From assembly GCF_001895085.1 (NCBI RefSeq), contig NZ_BDFD01000003.1, positions 40,001-104,000 of the forward strand: DNA of 64,000 nt, written 5' to 3'. Positions 40,228 to 47,642 of the stretch are shown piece after piece. Under the pieces are notes generated by a model. The model saw only the letters and a list, made by a program, of their open reading frames with translations, made no database searches and was not told the DNA's origin. How positions within the stretch are numbered: the stretch's first letter is position 1; each line of letters opens with the position of its first letter. This stretch comes from Mariprofundus micogutta. GTDB lineage: Bacteria > Pseudomonadota > Zetaproteobacteria > Mariprofundales > Mariprofundaceae. The position numbers and the translations under genes were made by a program.

Positions 40228-40247
40228 TAAAGTCTTACTTAGACGGT

Positions 40248-40313
40248 TTACTGTGGGTAAACGTTACGAGCCTGTGGGCCCTTCTGTCCGCCTTCTACTT
40301 TAAACTCAACCTT
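40248..40313 (-). pseudogene. 3' remnant of a cold-shock protein gene
   Basis: Codes the last 22 codons of a CspA-type protein ([21 protein letters not shown]-like, with stop at 40248), without start or RNP motifs. Its first bases are now used in another frame as the end and stop (40306-40308) of the TPR gene. It is a duplicated fragment of the intact csp gene at 44109-44312. Confidence 0.85.
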
Positions 40314-41736
40314 TGTTTTCTGAAAACAGCTCACTCTTTAGAAAAACAGTTGCCCAAAAATGCTCTTGATAACCATAGGCTTTTAATTTTACAGCTTCTC
40401 TTAAATGCCTTTTTGAACCTTCGGCATCCCCACCAATCCACAATGCCAAGGCAGTATAGAAATGAGCCTCTACCTTCTGAAAGGTCCCATTCGCATCTCT
40501 AACCAAAGCCATCTCATCTCTATTCGCATCTGTTAAATAATCATTGATTTTTTTGATCCATGGATCAGTGGAAGCTCCTTCGCTGATCGGTTCAAAAGCC
40601 TCTTCCATCTTCATCATATTAACAAAGCGTGGTGACTTTTTGCCATAAACGTCATGTACCCACTGTGCAATCCATTTAAGTTTGGGTGAATCGGTTTTTT
40701 TCACGACTTTCACATACTCAGTATATGCTCTTTTCCAATCGCCTTTCAAAACATTTGCAGCAGCAAAACGGCTTTTTCTAGCAGGTGATTTAGCTGCACT
40801 TGAAACAGGATGAGAAAGAAATTTAACGTCCACCTCACGACTGACTTTCATCAATGCCACCGCCTCATCTCCTTTGCCGAGATAGATAAGGGCATCCGTC
40901 AATGCCGCAGGGTGGAGCAAAATACCATCAAATATCATCCGAGCCTTGGCTTTCTGCGAAACCTCCATAGCTAGAGGAAATAACCCAAGTCTGACATATA
41001 TCTGGCCCAACAGATTCAACGCATAAAGGTTACTTCCATGATTTGGAACTATTGCCACTGCCTTGGCCAAATGCCTTGCAGCCTTACCTAAAACTTCAGT
41101 CTCTTCATAAACATAGGTATTTTTTTCTGCAATGATATTATATAACTCTCCGGCCTGATAGAGAGCACTGCCATTATCTTTATCAAGCTCTAACGCCATC
41201 AAAGCTGCATCTAGAGCAAGGAATTCACGGTGTTCATTTTGCTGATGTACAGAAAGAATATACCAAGCAAGAACAGACTTAGGTTGCTGCCTGATCGCCT
41301 GTCTTAAAAGATTCAGTTTTTCTTCAGACGTTGCTGGTTCTGTAAACAGGCTCGGCCTGTCCCGCTGAAATGCATCGAGAATATCAAGCATCACTGGAGG
41401 ATGAACAACCTCCTTCGCTTTTTGATGCAAAAGAGAAAACTCCTTCTCCAGAGCTTGTTTATTAAAGTCCTTTTCTCCGACGAGGTGGTATAGAAGCCTA
41501 TAGTATTCAACTTGCAGATTAACATTGTCAGGCATCTGAGAACGAGCATCCCTCAATATTTTTTCTGCTTTTTTCAGCGTACTACTACTGCCACTCTCTA
41601 AGCCACGACGAACCTCAGTACGCCCTTTCTCCCAGAGTTCTATTGCAGAGTCAGACCCTGCTTTTGCGTAAGCGGTTACAGGCAATGAATTGATAGAGAA
41701 AAATGCCAGTGCCAGAAAAATAGAATATAATCTCAT
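40306..41736 (-). CDS. TPR-repeat periplasmic protein
   Basis: 476 residues from ATG 41736 (a GTG at 41745 is in frame). Signal peptide ending AYAKA (about 24), then helical repeat sequence with TPR-like units (SALYQAGELYNIIAEK, ALNLLGQIYVRLGLFPLAMEV, ALWIGGDAEGSKRHLREAV). Its final codons and stop lie within the duplicated csp fragment, so the natural C-terminus may have been replaced. AT-rich codon use differs from accA and ompA-like neighbours. It follows the DUF3857 gene and probably works with it; the role is unknown. Confidence 0.85.
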   Translation of the reverse strand: MRLYSIFLALAFFSINSLPVTAYAKAGSDSAIELWEKGRTEVRRGLESGSSSTLKKAEKILRDARSQMPDNVNLQVEYYRLLYHLVGEKDFNKQALEKEFSLLHQKAKEVVHPPVMLDILDAFQRDRPSLFTEPATSEEKLNLLRQAIRQQPKSVLAWYILSVHQQNEHREFLALDAALMALELDKDNGSALYQAGELYNIIAEKNTYVYEETEVLGKAARHLAKAVAIVPNHGSNLYALNLLGQIYVRLGLFPLAMEVSQKAKARMIFDGILLHPAALTDALIYLGKGDEAVALMKVSREVDVKFLSHPVSSAAKSPARKSRFAAANVLKGDWKRAYTEYVKVVKKTDSPKLKWIAQWVHDVYGKKSPRFVNMMKMEEAFEPISEGASTDPWIKKINDYLTDANRDEMALVRDANGTFQKVEAHFYTALALWIGGDAEGSKRHLREAVKLKAYGYQEHFWATVFLKSELFSENKG

Positions 41737-41750
41737 CGGGTACACGTCAC

Positions 41751-43982
41751 TTACGGGGTATAACCTAGTGTGGTTGCTTGAGTGAATGACTTGGTAGATT
41801 CGCTAATCATCGCATTGTAGCCCTGAGCAACCCCAAGGATATACCAAGCTTGTCCATTTTCTTTATCTAACTCGACAACAGCAGTAGCAATTCTCAGGGC
41901 CTCTTCGAACTGCCCCTGCTTAATATAATGACGGGCGAGTTTTAGTTTAGACTCTTCTCCCCCCTCACCCTCACTTTTCGCTTTCAATTCGGCCAATGAA
42001 TTATTCTTCTCATTTTCGTCATATGCGATAAGCCAACTCCCGCTATTTTTATGCAGGTTTTCAATTGCATAGTAATATTTTTTGTACCCTTTAGGGGATA
42101 GAGAAAGAGCTTTCTGCTTAAATTCCATAAATATGGAATACTCTTTTTCCCTTTTTTCACCTCTCTGGGTCACAACATAATAATCGTTATCCACAAACCC
42201 GCCTGAGTGTACAACCACAGGAAATCGTCTTTTTTTATCATGGAAATTAGCCTTGATCTGAAGGGTATGAGGCTGCTTGTCCAGCCAGTCATTTTCCCTT
42301 GATGCCGGAAGCGGAAGGACCCCCCGGGCATTGAACATACGATAAACTTGGGAAATGGCTACAGAAGGAAATATTTCTTTTTTTCCATTTTCTGATTTGA
42401 GATTAAATTCAGCCTTAATGGCGATCGGCTTCCATAGATCATTATGATGAAGCACTTCGGCGTCCACTTTCACATCACCTTTTTCAAGGGTAAAAAGCCC
42501 AGAAACCATTCTATTTAAATTCGTTTTACGGTTGTGATCTCTTAACCACCAGTCACGTAAATACTGTTCATATTCCCCAGAGAGAAAAGTATTCATCACA
42601 ACATTTAAACTGCCATTTTTATTGGTGGTAAAATCTATTTCCAGCCTTGCGAGATTCTCATATAAATCATCTTGCTGAATGGTCGTTAATTTGCCTCCGT
42701 GACCATTAAGAACAAACACAGGCTGATCAAGCAGACTGTTATATATACCGGGGAAAAGACCTCGATCAGAGGTTGTATCCATCCATCTCGTGTTGTGTCC
42801 ATCATCTGCCTGGGGAATATGTACAATCATATGATCGAAACTTAAATGGACCATATCCATATCAGGCTGGCCAACACGTCTGGTGGCAATCAGTGCAGGA
42901 TAGGCATCTATACCAAGTTCCCTCAACAGCGAAACTGCCAATATAGTCTGATCTTTACAGTCGCCATACTGTTTTTGAATAATTTCATCAGCAATATGCG
43001 GCTCATATCCACCACGCCCCAGATGGGCATAAACATAACGGATATTTTGCTGCAAATATGCATATACAGCTCTGATCTTCTTATCCCTGCTGTCACCGGG
43101 GCGAGCAATCTTCTTAGCAAGTTTTGAAACCGCAGAAGTTGACTGAAATTTGTCTCGGACAAGGTTCCAGGACCATGAATCAACATCCATCCATTGCTTG
43201 CTGGTCGACACTCGGATTCTTTTTCTCAACGTATCAAAATCAGGCATATTCCCTTCAATCGAAATTGCAGGCAACCTATCCCAACTCCACATGTGTACTT
43301 GTCTGTTGGCTTTATTAGCAACATCGTAATCCGTTTTGCCCGGACCAAACTCTTTGATATGGATTTGCATCTGCTTAGGAAGGTTTAATTCGTATGACGC
43401 TTCACGCACTGGATCTGCCCTAAACCCATCCCCTCCAGCTGTAGGCTGAAACCAGTAGTTATCGGATCGATTGTAAAATAAATCAGGCATGGTCAACTTT
43501 TCACTTTGAATACGAAACTGAAATTCAATTATTGAACCAGGGCTAATATCAGGCAGTGAAAATGCCAACTCCGAGTCCTCAGAATAAAAATCCTGCCCGC
43601 TTTTATCGCGCCTCTGAATCGCGTCGCTAGCAACCGCTTTGATCACACCCTTATCGCTGAGAACATTGGCAAACTCAAGCTCAATATTGTTGTAATAATG
43701 ATTATACGGAATCACGATACGGCCATAGTCTCTTGCAGCATCAAGATCATTGACCTGAATGGAGTAGTATTGCACCTCCTCCCAATGTTTGTCTTCGCGA
43801 ACTATCACTTTTTGGATGGCATGGAGGACTTCGGCCCCATCTCCCCCGCCCCATAGACTGGACTGCTGTTTCAAGCTTGGTGCAAGGCTAGCTGCATACG
43901 CTGTTGAAGAGCACATAAGCAATAATATCGCCATTACCATACACCTATACGTGCTCATGAAATCAGCTACAGACTTAACCAT
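41751..43982 (-). CDS. DUF3857 / transglutaminase-like periplasmic protein with TPR tail
   Basis: 743 residues with a signal peptide (about 1-30). DUF3857 domain about 65-235; transglutaminase-like core about 295-410 with the catalytic triad Cys342 (YGDCKD), His384 (FDHMIVH) and Asp402 (WMDTTSD). A TPR-like pair lies at the C-terminus (about 690-740). The intact triad suggests peptidase or amide-transfer activity; the substrate is unknown. GGAGGGG precedes ATG 43982. No convincing promoter was seen before it, so readthrough from csp is possible. The gene is AT-rich and lies between the two csp-derived repeats. Confidence 0.88.
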   Translation of the reverse strand: MVKSVADFMSTYRCMVMAILLLMCSSTAYAASLAPSLKQQSSLWGGGDGAEVLHAIQKVIVREDKHWEEVQYYSIQVNDLDAARDYGRIVIPYNHYYNNIELEFANVLSDKGVIKAVASDAIQRRDKSGQDFYSEDSELAFSLPDISPGSIIEFQFRIQSEKLTMPDLFYNRSDNYWFQPTAGGDGFRADPVREASYELNLPKQMQIHIKEFGPGKTDYDVANKANRQVHMWSWDRLPAISIEGNMPDFDTLRKRIRVSTSKQWMDVDSWSWNLVRDKFQSTSAVSKLAKKIARPGDSRDKKIRAVYAYLQQNIRYVYAHLGRGGYEPHIADEIIQKQYGDCKDQTILAVSLLRELGIDAYPALIATRRVGQPDMDMVHLSFDHMIVHIPQADDGHNTRWMDTTSDRGLFPGIYNSLLDQPVFVLNGHGGKLTTIQQDDLYENLARLEIDFTTNKNGSLNVVMNTFLSGEYEQYLRDWWLRDHNRKTNLNRMVSGLFTLEKGDVKVDAEVLHHNDLWKPIAIKAEFNLKSENGKKEIFPSVAISQVYRMFNARGVLPLPASRENDWLDKQPHTLQIKANFHDKKRRFPVVVHSGGFVDNDYYVVTQRGEKREKEYSIFMEFKQKALSLSPKGYKKYYYAIENLHKNSGSWLIAYDENEKNNSLAELKAKSEGEGGEESKLKLARHYIKQGQFEEALRIATAVVELDKENGQAWYILGVAQGYNAMISESTKSFTQATTLGYTP

Positions 43983-44051
43983 AAAGCTTCCCCTCCGGAT
44001 TTAGCCCGGCAAGCTTACTCAATTTTTAATTGATGTCTGTCCCCCAAATGG

Positions 44052-44174
44052 AGGACAAAAAAAAGCACCCCGCCGAGGCGAGGTGCTTTTAAATCTTACT
44101 TAGACGGTTTACTGTGGGTAAACGTTACGAGCCTGTGGGCCCTTCTGTCCGTCTTCTACTTCAAACTCAACCTT
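44052..44174. repeat. Right copy of 123-bp direct repeat (within the intact csp gene)
   Basis: Matches 40191-40313 as described there. This copy is part of the functional csp gene and its terminator, so it is the likely source. Confidence 0.92.
44056..44090 (-). terminator. Terminator of the csp gene
   Basis: Minus-strand 12-bp arms AAGCACCTCGCC/GGCGGGGTGCTT (44063-44088) followed by eight T. Very strong intrinsic terminator. Confidence 0.9.
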
Positions 44175-44312
44175 CTGACCTTCAACAAGTGACTTGAAGC
44201 CGTCACCCTGAATTGCAGAGAAGTGAACGAAAACGTCGTCGCCGCCGTCGTCCTGAGCGATAAAGCCGAAGCCTTTAGTGTCGTTAAACCATTTAACTGT
44301 TCCTGTAGCCAT
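44109..44312 (-). CDS. Cold-shock protein (CspA family)
   Basis: 67 residues from ATG 44312, with AGAGGT about 10 nt upstream; the longer ORF to 44351 is leader. The protein has both RNA-binding motifs, KGFGFI (RNP1) and VFVHFSAI (RNP2), on the single OB fold. It binds single-stranded RNA and prevents unwanted secondary structure. Its 3' end has been duplicated at 40191-40313. Confidence 0.96.
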   Translation of the reverse strand: MATGTVKWFNDTKGFGFIAQDDGGDDVFVHFSAIQGDGFKSLVEGQKVEFEVEDGQKGPQARNVYPQ

Positions 44313-44557
44313 TTTGAAATGTACCTCTATTCTAAATATAATTATCTGCATTCATGCTTCAGACGAGAAATTTAGTGGCAAAATTCAAGGAACGAGCCCT
44401 ACAATTGTCCATTAAAACCATCAATAATCATGTTCTGCGATGCGCACTGTATGTCAGTTAATAGCAATATGCCAGTAAAATTAAGCCAAAAATCAACTTT
44501 GTCTTCAATCTGTCACACTATCGATTTCCAAACAGTCTCTTTATGGCACTGTCTGGA
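44313..44557. other. csp leader and divergent spacer without genes
   Basis: AT-rich region. It should hold the csp promoter and its 5' leader, which in this family is usually long, but no convincing -35/-10 pair was found. No ORF with a ribosome site was seen. Confidence 0.4.
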
Positions 44558-44589
44558 AAATAAAAGAGCCCGGCCAATAGCCGGGCTCT
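44558..44589 (-). terminator. Terminator of the OmpA-type lipoprotein gene
   Basis: Minus-strand 10-bp perfect stem AGAGCCCGGC/GCCGGGCTCT with a 5-nt loop (44565-44589), followed by TTTATTTTCC. Confidence 0.92.
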
Positions 44590-44612
44590 TGAGTTACAAA
44601 CTCAGTCAGCTG

Positions 44613-45290
44613 TTACTGAATATCCCGATCCGGAATAATCAGCATTTCAACACGACGGTTCAGCTGGCGTCCTGCTTCTGTCTCATTGGTTGCCCTTGGC
44701 TGAGACTCACCACGACCATCGGCAATGACCCTGTTTGAGCTGACACCGCGATCTGCCAGATACCAGGCTACTGACTGTGCACGTTTCACAGAGAGCTGCT
44801 GGTTATATTCAGCTGAACCGCGACTGTCGGTATGACCGGTCACCTTGATCGTTGTACGAGGATAACGACTCAGAATATCAGCCACTTTATCCAGTGTATT
44901 GTGGAATGCTGGTTTCAGCTGTGACGAGTTGTAATCAAAAGAAACCTCTGAGTTCATGGTGATCTTCAGATTCTCGTTCTGCAGACGTTCAATTTCGATC
45001 TGATTGGCACGGCGCTCTTCAGCCAGCACACGATTGAACTCAGCCTGCTGTTTGTCCATATAATAACCAACACCGGCACCCAATGCGCCACCGGCTGCAC
45101 CACCAATCAATGCACCGCGTAATGCACCACCGGAACGGTCCTGCTGATGACCGATCACAGCACCGGCAATAGCACCGATAGCAGCACCAGCAGCAGCGCC
45201 CTGCTTGGTATTCTTATTTGGATCATCATTACTTATGCAACCAGTCAGGGTCAGTCCCAGCAGGGTTGCCAATATCATCATTCGTTTCAT
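44613..45290 (-). CDS. OmpA-family lipoprotein with glycine zipper
   Basis: 225 residues. Lipobox LTGC (Cys at 18), a glycine-zipper segment (about 31-78, AAAGAAIGAIAGAVIG and GALIGGAAGGALGAG), a short coiled coil, then an OmpA C-terminal domain (about 110-220) with TGHTDSRGSAEYNQQLSVKRA, which binds meso-diaminopimelate in peptidoglycan. It resembles YiaD/Pal-type proteins that tie the outer membrane to the wall. Confidence 0.93.
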   Translation of the reverse strand: MKRMMILATLLGLTLTGCISNDDPNKNTKQGAAAGAAIGAIAGAVIGHQQDRSGGALRGALIGGAAGGALGAGVGYYMDKQQAEFNRVLAEERRANQIEIERLQNENLKITMNSEVSFDYNSSQLKPAFHNTLDKVADILSRYPRTTIKVTGHTDSRGSAEYNQQLSVKRAQSVAWYLADRGVSSNRVIADGRGESQPRATNETEAGRQLNRRVEMLIIPDRDIQ

Positions 45291-45512
45291 CTCTTTCCTC
45301 CGTCAAACAATCACATTCTCAATAACTATCGGCGATGCTTTCATCGTCTGTACTCGCAAGTATAGCAAAAAACACGATGCCATGCCTGTGTGGCGACTGC
45401 CATCATAAGTCGCTTCAAACTACAAACTATGACAAACATCACCAAGGGGAATTTACGCGCTATGCGTGCAACCAACGTTTTCCTCTATCTGGTTTTCATA
45501 CAGCATGGCGAC

Positions 45513-46352
45513 ATGGATGAATCCAGTATCAGACTCGCTTTCTTTTTCACCATTCTTATCGGCATGGCTCTGTTAGAGCTGTTTGCCCCGCGCAAGCAGC
45601 TGACTCAGGGGCGCAAACGCTGGGGCGCCAACCTTGGCATTGTCATTCTGGATGCCGCGATCGTGCGTCTGCTGCTGCCTGCAGGTGCAACAGGCGCTGC
45701 CGTTTGGGCCGCCGGGCACCAGTTCGGAATACTGAACTGGCTGGAACTGCCTGCCCCCATCACCATCTTCGCTGCAGTTGTCCTGCTTGATCTGATTATA
45801 TACGCACAACATCTACTGTTCCATGCGCTGCCCCTGTTATGGCGACTGCACATGGTTCACCATGCTGATCGAGATATTGATGTCACCACAGGGCTGCGTT
45901 TTCATCCCATCGAGATCATCATCTCACTACTGATAAAAATCAGCTGTGTTGTTTTGCTCGGTGCGCCGGTTATGGCGGTAATTATCTTTGAAGTTGTGCT
46001 CAACGGCATGGCTATGTTCAACCATGCCAATGTGAAATTACCCCGACGACTGGATGCACTGCTACGGCTGCTCCTGATTACCCCTGATGTGCACCGGATA
46101 CATCATTCCATCATCAAACAAGAGACCAACAGTAACTACGGCTTCAATCTTTCGATATGGGATCGGCTGTTCGGCACCTACCGGGCCCAACCTGAAAAAG
46201 GACACGCTGCAATGCGTATCGGTCTGGAGCACCTGCAACAGGCGCCGACACATCAGCTGGGCTTCATGCTGCGCTTGCCGTTTCATCATCAGTTGGGCCA
46301 GTATCCGATCCTGCAACACAAAACCAACGATCAGGAGAACCCGCATGTGTGA
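45513..46352 (+). CDS. Fatty acid hydroxylase / sterol desaturase family membrane protein
   Basis: 279 residues from ATG 45513 (MDESSIRLAFFF), chosen because family members begin about there. The in-frame ORF extends to 45390 with no better ribosome site. The three His boxes of this di-iron family are present: QHLLFH, LHMVHHAD and DVHRIHHS, with four or more membrane helices. Members hydroxylate or desaturate lipids using O2. The substrate is unknown. It overlaps the BFD-like gene by 8 bp, which might supply electrons; that is inference. Confidence 0.85.
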   Translation: MDESSIRLAFFFTILIGMALLELFAPRKQLTQGRKRWGANLGIVILDAAIVRLLLPAGATGAAVWAAGHQFGILNWLELPAPITIFAAVVLLDLIIYAQHLLFHALPLLWRLHMVHHADRDIDVTTGLRFHPIEIIISLLIKISCVVLLGAPVMAVIIFEVVLNGMAMFNHANVKLPRRLDALLRLLLITPDVHRIHHSIIKQETNSNYGFNLSIWDRLFGTYRAQPEKGHAAMRIGLEHLQQAPTHQLGFMLRLPFHHQLGQYPILQHKTNDQENPHV

Positions 46353-46548
46353 TGAAAAGGTCAATCGCTGTGAGTGTATCAACAAGACCTTTGAGCAGCT
46401 GAAAGAGTTTCCGGACTTTGAAACAGCTCAGGCCAAAACCGGCTGCGGACTGGAATGTGAAGGCTGTGTACCTTATCTGAAGTTGATGTTCGCAAGCGGC
46501 GAAACCGCATTTGATATTGAAGATGAGCGACTGAGCAGTTACCAATAG
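46345..46548 (+). CDS. Small BFD-like [2Fe-2S] protein
   Basis: 67 residues with AGGAG 7 nt before ATG 46345. CEC at residues 9-11 and CGLECEGC at 34-41 provide the Cys ligands expected of a bacterioferritin-associated-ferredoxin-like [2Fe-2S] domain; the spacing (26 residues between C11 and C38) is a little shorter than in Bfd. It could mobilise iron from ferritin, or feed electrons to the oxygenase-like protein encoded by the overlapping gene. Confidence 0.8.
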   Translation: MCDEKVNRCECINKTFEQLKEFPDFETAQAKTGCGLECEGCVPYLKLMFASGETAFDIEDERLSSYQ

Positions 46549-46551
46549 CTT

Positions 46552-47595
46552 ATGGAAACGCAATCCGGCCACAATTTCTTAATCTCTGCCGCAGCCTTTG
46601 TGGTGGTCGTGGCCGGCATGCAGGCTGCAACCTCGATGCTGGTGCCATTCCTGCTTGCAGCCTTTATCGCCATCATCTGCCTGCCACCCCTGAAATGGCT
46701 GACGGATAGAAACATTTCAGCAGCCATTTCAGTTCTGATTATCACACTGGTACTGGTGTTGATTGGAAGCCTGCTGGGCGCTTTTGTCGGTGCATCGGTT
46801 GCCGAGTTCTCCAGTAATCTGCCGACCTATCAAGCGCGTCTGCATCAGCAGACTGCCGACCTGACCACCTGGCTTTCCAGCCTCGGCATCAACCTGAATA
46901 CGCAACTGCTGCGTGAAAACCTCGATCCATCTGTTGCCATGGGCATGGCAGGCAACCTGTTATCGGGCCTGGGCAATGCGCTGACCAATACATTCCTCAT
47001 TGTGCTGACCGTGATTTTTCTGCTGATTGAAGCGACAGCCCTGCCGCATAAATGGGCTGCAATGGGTGAATCAGCCCCCTCAACCGGGGCTTTTGAAAAG
47101 TTTTCCAGCACCGTCAGCTCTTATTTCGCCATCAAAACCTGGGTGAGTCTTGCAACCGGCACCTGCATCACTCTCTGGCTATCCCTGCTCGGTGTGGACC
47201 ACGCGGTATTGTGGGGGCTCGTGGCATTCCTGTTTAATTTTGTTCCCAATATCGGTTCAATCATTGCCGCAGTGCCAGCCGTGCTGTTAGCGCTGGTTCA
47301 ACTCGGGTTGGGTGATGCCGTATTAACCGGACTCGGTTTTATTGCTGTAAATCTTGTTATGGGCAATGTGATTGAACCGCGTTTTATGGGTAAAGGCGTT
47401 GGCCTTTCGACTCTGGTTGTGTTCCTGTCTCTGGTATTCTGGGGATGGGTTCTCGGTCCTGTCGGCATGTTATTATCAGTACCTTTGACGATGGTGGTAA
47501 AACTGGCTCTGGAAGAGCGTAAAGGCACAAAATGGATAGCGATTTTATTAGGCCCTGATATCAATCAGGAAGACATCGCTGAAATAAAAAAATAG
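46552..47595 (+). CDS. AI-2E family (PerM/TqsA-like) membrane transporter
   Basis: 347 residues. Eight hydrophobic segments; the characteristic late block FNFVPNIGSIIAAVPAVLLAL, then NLVMGNVIEPRFMGKGVGLSTLVVFLSLVFWGWVLG near residues 265-305, identifies the family. Members export small molecules, drugs or Na+; the substrate cannot be told. It starts 3 bp after the BFD-like stop. Confidence 0.92.
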   Translation: METQSGHNFLISAAAFVVVVAGMQAATSMLVPFLLAAFIAIICLPPLKWLTDRNISAAISVLIITLVLVLIGSLLGAFVGASVAEFSSNLPTYQARLHQQTADLTTWLSSLGINLNTQLLRENLDPSVAMGMAGNLLSGLGNALTNTFLIVLTVIFLLIEATALPHKWAAMGESAPSTGAFEKFSSTVSSYFAIKTWVSLATGTCITLWLSLLGVDHAVLWGLVAFLFNFVPNIGSIIAAVPAVLLALVQLGLGDAVLTGLGFIAVNLVMGNVIEPRFMGKGVGLSTLVVFLSLVFWGWVLGPVGMLLSVPLTMVVKLALEERKGTKWIAILLGPDINQEDIAEIKK

Positions 47596-47624
47596 CCACG
47601 AACACCCAGGGGCATTCGTGGCTA
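47586..47624 (-). terminator. Terminator of the TonB-receptor gene (possibly bidirectional)
   Basis: 10-bp stem TAGCCACGAA/TTCGTGGCTA (47593-47602, 47615-47624). The minus strand continues TTTTTTTATTTC, so it terminates the TonB-receptor transcript well. On the plus strand the U tract is poor, but the hairpin also sits at the permease stop. Confidence 0.85.
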
Positions 47625-47642
47625 TGTAGTTGCCATAAGACC

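Larger units (their letters stand above)
40191..40313. repeat. Left copy of 123-bp direct repeat (cold-shock gene 3' end plus terminator)
   Basis: Aligns without gaps to 44052-44174, with about 5 mismatches in 123 bp. It includes the last 22 codons of a csp gene, the following spacer and its terminator. The two copies bracket an AT-rich pair of genes. Confidence 0.92.

Noticed and set aside
40191-44174. Composite transposon or IS flanked by direct repeats
   Set aside because: No transposase or integrase gene and no inverted ends. The repeats are csp-derived and include a functional terminator.
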